Source: Pseudomicrostroma phylloplanum
Taxonomy: Eukaryota; Basidiomycota; Exobasidiomycetes; Microstromatales
Direction of reading: 5' to 3'
DNA: 64,000 nucleotides
Assembly: GCA_039545275.1 (NCBI GenBank)
Contig: BCHS01000007.1
Span: 372,001 to 436,000 of the forward strand
Part shown: piece after piece, positions 30,811 to 42,554 of the stretch
Position numbering within the stretch: the stretch's first letter is position 1
Layout: the number at the start of each line of letters is the position of its first letter
Position numbers and translations under genes: made by a program
The notes under the pieces: model-generated
The model's database searches: none
Told to the model about the DNA's origin: nothing
What the model saw: only the letters and a program-made list of their open reading frames with translations

Positions 30811-32444
30811 CTAACTGCCAAACAGAATACTCTTGTAATCCCTCAACAATATGGCCACACTCTCCGGCCCGCTGAGGCCAGCCTCAGAGGCAATGGCGGT
30901 GATGTACTTGGGCGGTGTAAGGTCGTAGAGGAGATTTAGGGCCGAGAGGTTCGAGGGACACTCCCCGTCGGGGAGGAGAGGCGTTGGGTCCGCTGAGAGA
31001 GGCAAGGCGAGGAACAGGACAGGGAGGGAGAGCGAGGTCAGCTACCCCTCTCTAGGTCGATGTATCACGAGTGCTGTGAGTCAAAGGCGCCCAGCGAGCA
31101 AAGCAGCGCTCCTACTCACCCCTCTCATTGCCACCAACTCCCTCCAATCTCACCCTCTCACTAAACTTGTACGTCTCACAACAGACAATGACGGGAATCT
31201 TCCTGTGGTGGGCCATCATCGCTACTGTTGCTGTGCCTGCGCGCGAGTAGAGGGCGCCGTTGGCGAGGAGGGAGGCGGTTCCTAGTAGGACGAGGGTGAC
31301 CCGGGAGAGGATGGAGGAGAGGGAGGTGAGGGGGGCGTAGGATGTGGGGATACCGTGGTGCAGGAGGGATTGGAGGAGACGCTTGCCTGAGGACGGGAAG
31401 GGGAGAGGAGAGGGAAAGGTGTGATGTTAGTAGCCTTGGCAGTGTACAGCGCAGATTGGCAGTCCCTAGCTCACCTTCCTCGAATGTCTCCCCGCCTACA
31501 CAAATGACCTCGAACCGCTTGCCCTTTGTCCATGCATCCACAATGGCCTGCTCGGCGACCGAGCTCCTAGCAAAAGTGAGGATCACATCTCCCCTCTCCT
31601 TGATCTTCCCTCCTACATGAGAAGAGATGACCCTCGAGGCAAAGACAATTCGATCTCTGATGAAGTGATCGATGCGTGATACGAGATGACTCTTGGCCTC
31701 CCGCTCGCCCATTTCGGCGGGTACGACGCTGATCTCGTACTTGAGGTACCTGACTGCATTCCCTGCGCTCGTACCCAGGGGTCTTGCGCTAGTGATACCG
31801 GAGATCTGGTGCCCGAGCTTAGTGACCATGTCTCTGTTGAGCACAGCTCCTGCAGGCGTGTGATAGTCGACGATAAAGTCTCGCAGGGCCGCTAGGGTAG
31901 CGATGGCTCTGGCTGACGAGCCCAGCAGGGTATGGGAGGCGAGATGCTGCATGAGGAGGATGACGGAGGGGTGCAGACCTCGCGAGACTGACGAGACGAG
32001 GAGCTGCGACTTGAACTGCTTCGATGATGGAGGAGGATGGACAGTGCTGATCAGGTCGGCCGCTGTCGAAGGCGAGGCGTGAGGGAGCTTGACGGGGGGA
32101 GGATTAAGGAGGGAAGGCGTGGCCGATGCTAGAGAAGCTGCTGTCGTGGTATTGGCCGGCTTTGCACCGCCGGCGCCTTTGCCAGCGCTGAACCCGCTAC
32201 CACCAGCACTGCCGGGAGCCTTTGAAGAGGCGGGCTTCTTTCCCTCTGCTCCAGCTGCCACTGGCCGCGAGGATGGTCCGGCTGTATCTGTACTCGATGA
32301 GGCGGAAGTAGGATCGAGCTGCTTCATCTCCCCTGGAGTCATGCCCTTTGCGGCCGCCCTTCGATTGGCTTTTGCGGCTTTTGCAGCGGCCTTTGCCTCT
32401 TTCGCTGACATGCCGGCTGTATCGCTCGAGGTAGGAGCTGACAT
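30811..32444 (-). CDS. GCD2: Translation initiation factor eIF2B subunit delta
   Basis: Three exons (31475-32444, 31120-31386, 30811-30992) encode 472 residues. eIF2B is the decameric GDP-GTP exchange factor for eIF2; delta belongs to the regulatory alpha-beta-delta subcomplex that senses phosphorylated eIF2. The N-terminal ~190 residues are Ala/Lys/Ser-rich and disordered, as in other delta subunits. The IF-2B fold follows, with HPSVILLMQHLASHTLLGSSAR, the DVILTFARSSVAEQAI strand-helix, LLANGALYSRAGTATVAMMAH (the nucleotide-sugar-isomerase-like signature) and PVIVCCETYKF. The C-terminus reads LNLLYDLTPPKYITAIASEAG, diagnostic of delta. Both introns are phase 1 and rejoin correctly. The ATG at 32444 is used although the frame is open further upstream; a leader intron is possible because CAAG precedes it. 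Confidence 0.92.
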
Positions 32445-32807
32445 GACTGGCTTGTAGGAGGATCGTTGCTGGGATGTGATATGGTAGGAGGTGCTTGCTC
32501 TCACTGGCTGCCTTTCTCCCTTCGCCCTGACTTTCTTCGGAAGTGAGGAGCAACACTTTTCTCGGAACGGAAGACGGCAAGCTGGGCGGCCTGCAAATGC
32601 GCGGCGCCCTGCATCGACGCCAAAGCAATCAGTGAGGTCATCGGGACTCCAGCCCGGGCCACCCGACTTGTTGGCCATCCTCCACCGCCAAGCAGAGGAA
32701 GCCGTCGCTGCAGGCACAGGGCAGTGCAACGAGCGTACACCACTTCTTCCTTTCTCCTTCCTCTTTCGATACAACCATACCTACCTACACACCAACGACG
32801 GATCGCC
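32445..32807. promoter_or_regulatory. Divergent promoter region of GCD2 and the TM16 gene
   Basis: About 363 bp between divergent ATGs. The TM16 side ends with a CATACCTACCTACACACC-type leader. No specific element was identified. Confidence 0.5.
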
Positions 32808-35535
32808 ATGAATAACGTCGTCGCACCTCGTCCACCTGAAAAGGACAAGCCCTCGAACCCAATGGGCTCAGCAGCTCAGACTGGCAACACCGGCTACCAG
32901 AGCTCCATGGGCAACTCGGCCCCCTCCTCGGGAGTGTCTTCCGACTCTTCGCAACCAGAGGTCGACTTCGTCCTCGTCTTCGAAGCTGTCCCCAAGAGAT
33001 ATCAGAAAGTCGGCAAGGTACCCGCGGCGCAGAAGAGCGCAATCGCCCGCGAATACGAGAAGCTCGTAGAGAGGATCGAGGATGTTGGCCTGCAGGTCAC
33101 TTCTCGAGAGGGAAAGCCCAAGTCTGGACAGGTCCTTCTCTTTGTTCGAGGTAACGACTCCGCATTAGTGAAGATTGGAAAGGAGGAGAAGTGAGTCGAC
33201 CGGCGTAGGAAGTGGATCTACTAGCCGACTTACGATGCTGACACCTGGACTGTCTCTCTCTCGCTGCAGCCTCATCGACTATCTGCACGGCGTCCGTACG
33301 CCCTTTGAGCCTGCCTCCTCTTCACTCGGCCGCACCTCGTCCCTGGGCAAGGGCGGCGCTCACTCCCTTGCTATGTCGCAATTCTCCCCTGCAGACAGAG
33401 TTCGTCACATCTACACCCTGCTCACGCTTCCTGCCACCCCAGCCACCTCCGATGGTATCACAAGGCGAGGTGCCGGCCTCACTGTCAGGTCAGAGGAGTT
33501 CCCGCATCTAGTCGACATCTCCCCTCTGCACGATGAAGAATACAACAGTGCTTGGCTCAAGAAGTGGGGCAGCTCCAATTCAGTCCTCTCCATCAGCATC
33601 TCGGATCTGGATGATATCCGACGACACTTTGGCGAGCAGATTGCCTTCTACTTCGGCTTCCTCCTCTACTACTTCCAGTCTCTAGCTTCAGCAGCTGCGA
33701 TCGGAGGAGCATTCTGGCTTAGGGGGTCTCCCTACCACCCTTTGTACTCTCTAGCTCTCGTCTGCTGGGCCTGCTTCTTTGTCGAGTCTTGGCGAATCAA
33801 GGAACGCAAGCTGGCCGTCAGGTGGGGCACACTTGGCTGTGGCGAAGTAGACACCCGCAGATTGGGCTTCAAGGCCTTCAAGAAGGAGACGGACAAGGTC
33901 ACTGGAGAAGAAGTGGAAGTCTTCGAGTGGTGGAGGAGGGAGTTGAGGGTTGCCGGAAGCGTCCCCGCCATCATCTTCTTTGCCGGCCTGCTCGGTCTGA
34001 CTTTGACGACGATGTTCATCGTAGAGGTGAGTCGCCGTTGAGGAAGAGAGATGTGATCGGTTATGTCTAACAATATTTCACCGGTCTCGCTTTCCTTCAG
34101 GTCTTTGTTGCACGCCTTTACGATGGACCAGGCAAAAAGGCGATTCCCCTGATTCCTACGGCCCTCTTCAGTATTTGTGTCCCACAAATTATGGCTGCTT
34201 GGCAGGCGACAGCTGGTTCCCTCACCAGCTGGGAAAACCACTTCTCCCAGCGAGGTCACGACTGGTCTATGACCGTCAAGATGTTCGCCCTCCAGGCCTT
34301 CGTGGCCTACGGAGCCTTGACGCTCTCCGCTTTCGTATACATCCCCTTTGGACAAGCCCTCATGGACCACATCGTCTCGCAGGGCTACTTCGCCAAGTCC
34401 ATTGCAGAGGCTGTCTCCTCCGGCAACCTGCAGCTCCGATCAGACGGAGGACTGCAGTTCGAGATCAACCCCGACCGAATGCACTCGCAGCTGTTCGCCG
34501 TGCTGACCACCTCTCAGGCTATCAATGCATTCACTGAGATTGGCCTGCCCTTTATCCTGAGAAAAGTAGCGCAATGGAGGACAGGAGAGTCGAATGCAAA
34601 GGCTAGCGGAGCTGCTGCTCCACAGGCCCACAGTGGGGCAAACGATGGAGAGCGCAAATTCCTTCAAAAGGTCTTTGCAGAGCTGGACCTCCCGGCCTAC
34701 GATACTTTTGGCGACTATGCCGAAATGGCAACACAGGTAAGTGGTGCGAACAGACAGAGTGTTTGTGGCAGTGTGTCTGAGCTGACGATCTCTTGACCGC
34801 CTTGCCTTCTGACAGTTCGGCTACATCACTCTCTGGTCCGTAATCTGGCCTCTTGCTCCTCTAGGAGGGCTCATCAACAACTTCTTCGAGCTGAGAGGTG
34901 ACGCCCTGAAAGTCTGCCTCAACACGCGCAGGCCTGTTCCTCTGCGAACAGACTCAGTCGGCCCTTGGCTCGAGATCCTCGGGTTCATCGCCTGGCTTGC
35001 GGCCATGAGCAACTCGGCGCTAGTATACCTCTACCAGCGCAGTCCACACGCACATCTTCCTGGTCACTCGGCATATGAGGCTACCATGCGTACCCATCTG
35101 CATCCCGGTGGAGGCGTCGACGGCTTCAATGCCACCGCAGCTGCCACGAGCTACTTCACCTCCTCGGACTCATCTCCCTCGTCGCCATTGAGCTTCTCTC
35201 GCTTCCTCCCCACGTTCCTCCCAACGAGCGGAGCCTCGGGCGCAATGGTCGCAGCCCTCTTGGTCGCTCTAGCCTCGGAGCACGGCTACGCCCTCGTACG
35301 CACCGCCATCAGGCACGTCCTAGAGCGCGTCCTCTGGCGCGGCTCCGACGAGGAGGTGACGCTGAAGCGCCGCGAGTGGGAGGCGAAGCGCGAGGCGGTC
35401 GGCAAGGCGAGGCTCAATGAGGGTGAGATGAACCATAATGTGCAGAAGAGGGGTGAGAAGGAGGGACACAAGGAGGGATTCTGGTCGAGCGATTATGATG
35501 TTGGACTCAATGTCATTATGGGCAAGACGGAGTGA
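32808..35535 (+). CDS. IST2: TM16/anoctamin family protein, Ist2-like ER-plasma membrane tether or scramblase
   Basis: Four exons (32808-33190, 33270-34026, 34101-34736, 34816-35535) encode 831 residues. The N-terminal cytosolic domain (about 1-265) includes VDFVLVFEAVPKRYQ and SALVKIGKEEKNLIDYLHG. The anoctamin core begins with the family sequence DLDDIRRHFGEQIAFYFGFLLYYFQSL and continues through several membrane helices (ALVCWACFFVESWRIKERKL, VPAIIFFAGLLGLTLTTMFIV, FSICVPQIMAAWQA). The conserved re-entry region FGYITLWSVIWPLAPLGGLINNFFELRGDA follows intron 3. Relatives scramble lipids or tether cortical ER to the plasma membrane and affect ion tolerance. Compared with yeast Ist2 (946 aa), the C-terminal tail is short and lacks an obvious long lysine-rich sorting signal. 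Confidence 0.92.
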
Positions 35536-35767
35536 GAGAATAGGTGGACATCGAGAGAGGAAACGGAACAGGAGCTGATGAGAAGTCAGAGAACAGGACA
35601 ATGATGAGAGGATAGAGACGATAGCGTACCAACACCATGGATGTCTCGGAGGCCCGCTCAATCGGGCCGCGAATCATGTGCTTGATATCCACTTATGATT
35701 TTCGTTCGCTCGTCCGTAAACGCAATGTATATCGTCGTCCTCAGAGGGCCACTGCTTGTGCCAGTCT

Positions 35768-36481
35768 TCAAGGAAGAAGCACCGCACCTTCTTCGCCCGA
35801 CTTCTTGATCCCCACTCCAGCCAGGAAGGCGATCCTCGTAGCGCTCCCAACCAGACTAAGCAGCACAGTCGTCCCCTGCAACCCACTCCTCCAATTCCAC
35901 GGTACCAACACCCCCGTCCAGCCCATCGGATCCTCCTGAGCCAGAGACCAGAAGTAGATACAGTCCGAGAGGAGGATAGCGCAGAGTGTGTAGCGCCAGA
36001 CCTTCAGACGGAGCGAGTACCCGTTGAGCCCTGCACTTCCCCCCGCTGTGAAGATTTCTTGGAAGGGGTGGGGGAGCGGACTGATGCATTTCAGTGGGGA
36101 GAGGAGCACGACTTCGAGGAAGAGGACAAGCGTCCATGCTCCTCCTAGCTCAGTCAGGAGGGGCTGAGTCCCCTCGCGGGTGTAGTGCTCTACGAGACTA
36201 GGGAGGGACTCGTGCAGGAAGGCGAGCGGGTAGAAGAAGAGCTGGAAGATGGCGATTAGTGTGCTGAGGGGCTTGAGGAGGTTGAGGAAGAGGTGGTACC
36301 AGAGGGGGAAGTCGAGGCTGAGGAGAGGAGCACGATTGTCCCTAGAAGTGCCTGAGCTGAGGAGGAGGATAGGAGCAGAAGTGGAGCTGCTGAGCTGCTC
36401 GGGTTGCTCTGGAGGTGGGATGGTGATGCCTGCGTTTCCGACGCCGTCGTTGCCTGCGCTTGTGGTAGCTGGAGATGACAT
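35768..36481 (-). CDS. DUF7704-like integral membrane protein, function unknown
   Basis: Single exon of 237 residues. The first ~50 are Ser/Gly/Pro-rich and probably cytosolic. The rest holds four hydrophobic segments: LFLNLLKPLSTLIAIFQLFF, ELGGAWTLVLFLEVVLL, WRYTLCAILLSDCIYFWSLA and GTTVLLSLVGSATRIAFLAG. The pattern PLWYHLFLNLLKPLSTL at the start, LSDCIYFWSL in the middle and ATRIAFLAGVGI at the end resembles the small fungal four-helix DUF7704 family, from memory. No catalytic residues are known for that family, so no function is assigned. The gene is convergent with the TM16 gene, 232 bp away. The ATG at 36481 is the first in frame. Confidence 0.75.
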   Translation of the reverse strand: MSSPATTSAGNDGVGNAGITIPPPEQPEQLSSSTSAPILLLSSGTSRDNRAPLLSLDFPLWYHLFLNLLKPLSTLIAIFQLFFYPLAFLHESLPSLVEHYTREGTQPLLTELGGAWTLVLFLEVVLLSPLKCISPLPHPFQEIFTAGGSAGLNGYSLRLKVWRYTLCAILLSDCIYFWSLAQEDPMGWTGVLVPWNWRSGLQGTTVLLSLVGSATRIAFLAGVGIKKSGEEGAVLLP

Positions 36482-37925
36482 CTTATGCAGAGTGGAGCGA
36501 GCCGCGATGAACGTTGTAGGTATCGAAATTCAAAGAAGAGGGGCGAGTTGATGACGCATCATCCACAGAGCGATAGCTCTCATTGAGTACGCTGTAATCT
36601 GGCGACCTCGGACCTGACCTTTGCTATCCGTCGTTCAGGGCCGCCTCCTTCGGGCCGCTTTGTCCTCTCCATCCGTGTTGCACAGACCACATCTGGCTGG
36701 AAGTACCCAATCCCGGGCCTCGTTCACCCACTCTTTGTAATGACTGGTACAGTATATCGGCATTGGCGGTAGAGGTCAATACTTTTCGGGCTCTAGTGAG
36801 CTGTATCCTCAGAACGTCAGGCATTACGAGCTACGCAGGTCTTCTTAGCTGCATTGCATCTACCTCGAGACCCACTAATTACTGCGCCAAGCCTTTGATG
36901 TTGCAGGAAGAGGGCGATAATCTACCCGGTTCCGTTCCAAAGAGATCTGCGGGTCTTTGTTCTCTGTCGCCAAGAGCCTGGGGCATGCGATTGTCCCCCC
37001 GCTCTCTATGCGTCCATGCTACGCGAGCATCGGAACGGAAGACGTCTGCTCCGCCCAAAGGTTGGCATCCCGGCGGTCGAATCGCCGAAGTGGCGCCCCG
37101 AGCTGTGCCGTTTTTCGGCACGGCTGGCGCCCTATTGTCCGCACCTCCCCGCCGCCCCGGAGCGAAAGCTTATTGCTTAGCCTACTCAAAGAAAGGGCTG
37201 CTTTTGAAGAGCGAGCAAGTCGCCTTCACGGGGATTGGGCAAGTTGTGGTGGGCTATACCAAGTGAGCGGATTGCAAATGTCTTACCTAGGTTTACCCCT
37301 GAGTCTAACACCGATCAAGTGGCCAGCGAAGCACTGCTACGAGAGGTAACGCAACCGTAAAGATGGTCCTGGACTCTGAGACCAGTCTGGGATATTCATG
37401 GACGGGCGTGGTATCGGTTAGCAGCCGAGGCAGCATGAGGTCAGCGCTGCTGGTCAAAATGGTAAAGACAATCTCTTTCTTCTTGTTTTCTTTGCCAAGC
37501 CCGCAGGTGGTGCTGATAGAGTGGCGATGGTTGTTGCTGCTGCCGATGCTCTTTTGCTGACTTGTACCCTGGTCTGAGCTGTCTGTGCCTGACGGTGGAA
37601 GCGAATTGCCGGTGGTCCGCGTGGGTTGCGCCTCCTGTGCCTGTGTCCTCGTCTAAGCGCCTCTTCCTTTGCCGTGCGTCGTCCGTCCATCCACCCCGCC
37701 GATTGCTCGCGTGGATCCCCATCTCCTTCATCGAACCTCGATTCCCCTTTTTTGTCCTCCCGTTGTGCTCATCACCTCTTCCTCACTCGTCAGGACTTCT
37801 CTCACAAGGACCAGTCTTCTGGGATTGGACCCACGGCTACTCATCGCTTCCATTCTGGTACGCTTGATCCGCTCCACAAGCTCACTGGCATCCGCTCAGC
37901 GTCGTCGGGCTTGGTCACCTCACCA
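36482..37925. promoter_or_regulatory. Long divergent intergenic region upstream of the zinc-cluster regulator
   Basis: About 1.44 kb, the longest gap between divergent genes here. Overlapping open frames (around 36763-37349) lack domains. The frame of the regulator stays open upstream from 37626 without an ATG, so leader exons or a longer N-terminus may exist. No tRNA or known binding site was recognised. Confidence 0.5.
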
Positions 37926-40900
37926 ATGGTCGCCTTTACCAACCCGGGGCGCAATGCGACCGATGGCAGTATACGCTGGCAACAGCAGATCTCACCACAT
38001 GGGAACAGCAACGGCCTCGCTGGAGCAGCTTCCACTGCCTCCGATTCCCCGCAGACGTCGTCCTCTGCAAGTCCCGCACTGCAGAGAGTATCAAGCGGTG
38101 GGCCAAACAATCACTCAAATCTGATCAGCAGGGGCCCACCCAGCTACAGTGGATCCTCTGCCCAGCTCTCTGGCTCTACTCCTCAACAGCAGCAACGTTC
38201 ACAGAACTCTTGGACAGATGGCTCTACTCTCAACCTCCTCTCAGATACCGCCGCACGGCAGGCAGACGAGGACCATCCAGGCCCTAGCAGTCGCAGAGCC
38301 TCTCTCAGTCCGACTCCAGCCGACAAGGCTGGCATGGGCACCGGTAGTGTCCCCAATGGCAAGCCGGCAAAGCGGACAGTGGAGGGACACAAGAAGGAGC
38401 CCAGCTCAGCAAGTCTGACTGCCGAGGCGGACTCTTCGCTATCGTACTCGCGTGGGCAGAGCGAGTCGGATCACGACGGCGCGTCACCCTCTGATAGGAA
38501 TGCAGAGGCGACCGAGGAAGAGAAGAGGAAGAAGTGAGTAGAGGCGAACGAGTGTGGGTCGCAAGGGAGGCGCTGACTTTTGTCCTGTCTTTCATGTCCT
38601 TACTCGACCAAACAGACGTACCAAGACAGCTAGAGCTGTAAGTAGCCAAGATTCGCTATTGCTGATCTCCCCGAATTACGTCAGATATTGACGATGCAAA
38701 TCTCTTCTCTCTCTCTCCTTCGCAGTGCGACAGCTGTCGACGCAAGAAGATCCGCTGTGATGTCATTGATGACGGCTCTCCTGCGCCTGGAGACCCCAAT
38801 AACGGCAATGGAGGCCTCACGTGTGCCCACTGCAGACAGTACGGCTTTAGCTGCACTTTCTTCCTGCCCATCACGGAAACCAGATTCAAGAAGAAGAGGG
38901 AGAGGGAAGCCGAGGCTGCAGCGGCTGCAGCGGCTTCGAGATTCCCTCACAGTGGTTCTGGGGCTATGTTTGGAGCGGGAGGAGGTGCGAGATCGGGCGT
39001 ATCGCCCCATGGCTCTGCAGGGTCTCCGCTGGGGGCCTCTCTTCACGCTAGCGTTAGCGCCGCTCAAGAGTGGCCTCCTCGCAAGCACATACAGCATCTC
39101 TCTGCACCTTGGGATGGCAGGGCAGGCGATAACAGCTCTCAGAGCCCCGGCCTTGCAATGGCGAACATCGGACAGGGGACAGGCCCTATCGGACCATCGC
39201 TGGGGCAGCGGCTGGATCGATTGGCACCTCCCATGTCGAATGACCATGGCCCACCTCCCGGCAGCGATCAGGGTCAGCCGCCTGACACCAGAGTCTTGGG
39301 ACCCACGTCGCTCGCGTACATCGTGCATAGTACCGCCTTTGTGCCTGGGAGTGCTATCGAAGCCCACGAGTGAGTAGAGACCTGAGCAAGACCATGAGGT
39401 AGCGGCAGACATCTCACCTTTCCCTTTGCTCCACTCTCTAACAGTCTCAAACATTCGCAGACATTCGAAGTAGGAGCTTCGGGAGACGGTATCATCAAAT
39501 TGAACCGCTCAAGACATCGCCATCCCTCTTTTGGCGACTCTGCTGAGGAGGACGACGATAGCGCTATTCCTCAAATCCCCGATGCCGTTCGCGGCCGCCT
39601 GACAGGAGACGTCGCGGAAAAGTTGATCAACTCATACTTCGAGAAGATTGGCTACCTTTGGCCTGTGGTCACCAAGAGCGAGTTCTTGCACCTTTCTCAT
39701 CCACCACCTCTGCTTTTCTATGCAATCTGCGGTGTTGCGGCCCTCGATCGTAATGTCCCCATCGAGGTTCTTTCGGCTGTCAGAACCGGTCTCAATGCGA
39801 TCTTCAAGGACAGCGACGTTCTGAGCAACTCCAGCGCTCTTACCGTCAAAGCTTTGCTGGTCCTCAGTCTTCACTCTGATATCCACGGAAGCGGCAATCT
39901 GCAGAGCGGCACTCGTCTCTGGAATCGACTGGGCATTGCGCTCCGTATGGCGCAGGACCTTGGTCTCCACAGAGATGCCAGTGGGAGGGATGACCTCGAC
40001 GAGTTCGCCCACTTCCTGGAGCAGAAGAGGCGCATCTGGGGAGCCTGCGTCAGCGCCGATCGATGCGTCTCCATCGCTTTGGGCCATCCTCTTGCCATCG
40101 ATCTGACGGATTGCGATGTCCGACTCCCATCGCCATACGAGATTCAGAGGTTCCCGACAGACTTGCCCTCCATCAGTGGTGTAGAGCGGCCCTTTGCCTT
40201 CAACACGGAGATGCTGAAGTTGTCGATCCTCTTTGGACGAGTACAGAAGACCATCTATTCCCCTACGGGTCTGATGAAGGCTACCGATGATGAGATCGCG
40301 GGCCTGCTGAATGACATCGATCAATGGCGCGAGAGGCTACCCGAGGAGCTGCACTTCACTGGGCCAACTAGCTCGCCTCCGGCTGGTATTCTGCATCTCT
40401 CTCATGCTTGCATCCAAATGCTGTTCTTCCGCGTATTCATGAGAATCTCCTACTCGTGTCCGCAACACCTCAAGTTCTCGCTGACCATCGAGAGGATGAC
40501 CAGCATGGTGAAATGGTCTCGCGAGTCCATCGCGTGGGTCGATGTCTCCGGAGACATCTACTTTGACACGATGCAGTTCATCAGCTACGCCCTCGTATTC
40601 TGCGCTACGATCCAGTACCACTCCTGGATTCGTAGAGGTGATGAAGAGGGTCTGAAGGCTTTGGCCAAGCTGAAGGAGATTTTCACGCGCGGGCGCCATC
40701 AGGATGCGCAGAAGCAGGACATGTCTCTGCGCGCCAAGACAGCAGAGATTGTCAGCCTGCTGTGCGAGGCGGCTCAGGGTCATTGGGCCAACACGCCCTC
40801 TACTGGGAACCTCAACCCTACTGCTGGTGTGGTCAACCGGAGGACAGTCGATTCCGTCAAGGGAATCACCTGGAAGAATGCCCCTGGTCGTCCGGGTGGA

Positions 40901-41890
40901 GGAGTCTTCGAAGCAGCTGATGCTTCTCTGCTGCTATCCGATCTCCCCAACGGCACAATCATCCTGGGAGCCAATAGGACCCCGGCGCTAGTGATGACGT
41001 CGGCGAATGGCTGGCAACCGGTGCCTGGAGTGCTGCCCGAGCAGCATCCAAAGTCGGGTCTCGACCAATCTGCAGACTCCACCGACCTGCCTGATCTGTC
41101 CAACTTTACGTATCTGGGCGGGTCCGTCTGGCAGGACGAGAGCGGACGGCCTGTCGATCGTAGAGGATCTGGACTTATGGTCGTCCTGCCTACGTCCAAC
41201 CAAAGCATCGGGGACCAAATGGGCCTGCCTTTTCAACAGCTGCAGTTACAACAACAGCAGCAACAGCAGCAACATCAACATCAGCAGCAACAGCACCACT
41301 CGCAGAACAATCAGCATCAGCCTCAACATCAGCAGTACACGAATGTCAACCCACACCTCAATCATCTCTCCGCAGTGGACCAGGCTTTTGCTGCCCAGCA
41401 ACACACCACGCCTCTCTCCTCTCTGCTCGGAGCCGACTCGGGTCAAGGGGGCGGCATTCCTGGCGCAGGGTCAGGGGGAGCAGGCAACTACACCCTTGAA
41501 AACCTCTTTGGCGGCGGCAGCGGCAGCGGCACCCCGGGCGGTCTCGGCGGTATGGGTTTCGGAGGCGGCAGTGGCCCTGGAGGTGTGAACTTGGCAATGG
41601 GTGTGCCTGCAGATCCGATGATGCTCAATGACCCGCTGATGGGCATACTCGACTGGCAGGCATGGCAGAGCTATCTTGCGCCTTTCAGCAACAGCAGCAA
41701 TAACAACAACAACGGTGGCGACAACAGCAACCACAACAGCAACAACCTCAATGGGCACTCCTCGGGAAGCGCTGGCGCTACCGGAGGAGGAGAAGGCGGC
41801 GGCGGGTTGATGCCCGGAGGCTCAGATGCAGCAAGAGGCAGATCTCCTGCTCAGAGCAACGCCCACAGCATCGGAAGCGGTGCTGCGTAA
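37926..41890 (+). CDS. Zn(II)2Cys6 transcription factor with fungal-specific regulatory domain
   Basis: Four exons (37926-38533, 38616-38637, 38726-39369, 39445-41890) encode 1239 residues. A 22-nt microexon sits immediately before the zinc cluster. The six cysteines are Cys211, 214, 221, 243, 246 and 253 (CDSCRRKKIRC, then CAHCRQYGFSC), followed by the basic segment ETRFKKKRERE. The loop between Cys3 and Cys4 is 21 residues, much longer than usual. From about residue 460 comes the fungal_trans homology: EKLINSYFEKIGYLWPVV, LRMAQDLGLHRDA and EQKRRIWGACVSADR. The C-terminal third is Gln-rich (poly-Gln near 41246-41300), Gly-rich and Asn-rich, as in activation domains. It should bind CGG-type sites as a dimer; target genes cannot be read. 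The N-terminus may extend upstream. Confidence 0.9.
41234..41340 (+). repeat. CAG/CAA/CAT repeat encoding Gln/His tract
   Basis: Imperfect CAA, CAG and CAT codon runs inside the transcription factor gene encode a Gln/His-rich stretch that may vary in length. Confidence 0.85.
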
Positions 41891-42554
41891 TTCTCTTTTT
41901 TCACAGAGACGATGGACAGAGGGTCTCCGAGCGAGCTTGGAGATTTCCTCTGGTCGAAAGCACTACCCGACTGCCCCCTCATACCCGCCCGCCTGCCTGG
42001 CTTTCCTCGTTGGTCTAGGTTCGAGGCGATTCGATTCGATTTGGCTCGGCCTCCTCTTCTTCCCTCCTCTCCTCTCCTCTCGTACTTTCACCTCGATCGA
42101 TCGATCGGCCCTTCCCCTTGTTCAGTTCCTCAACTTGTACATATCAAACGTAGCGTAGCCTAGTCTCCTTATCATCCCTCCCCACCTCCCCCTCCCCCTC
42201 TTTCACTTCCACTTCCCTCACGATGTACACATTCCCCCCCTCACTCTCTTTCTCTCCTTGTTCTGTATTGTGAAGCATGTATATACGTCTTCTAGGCTTC
42301 CAATTTCAGGTCTGATCAAGCGTGCGTGCGTGCGTGCGAATCTGCGTGCGTGTCTGTCTTCAGAATGCAATTAAGAGAAGGAAAGAAGACGAAGAAGGAC
42401 AAGTGACCAAGAAAGAGGCCTCGACGGAGGAGACAAGTGTGAAGGGCGAAGGGCGAGATGTTGCGAGACAGGAGATGAAGACGAAGACGAAAGCGGCACC
42501 ACTTTGTTCCCACACGCCTTTCGAAAAGCGACCAAACGAGCTGGGAACTTGCTC
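41891..42554. other. Convergent intergenic region
   Basis: About 664 bp between the zinc-cluster regulator and the myosin gene. It holds pyrimidine-rich tracts and a GCGTGCGTGCGTG run at about 42321-42338. No gene was recognised. Confidence 0.6.

Noticed and set aside
36763..37349. Overlapping plus-strand open frames in the long intergenic region
   Set aside because: They lack domains, overlap one another and the minus strand, and show no splice logic.
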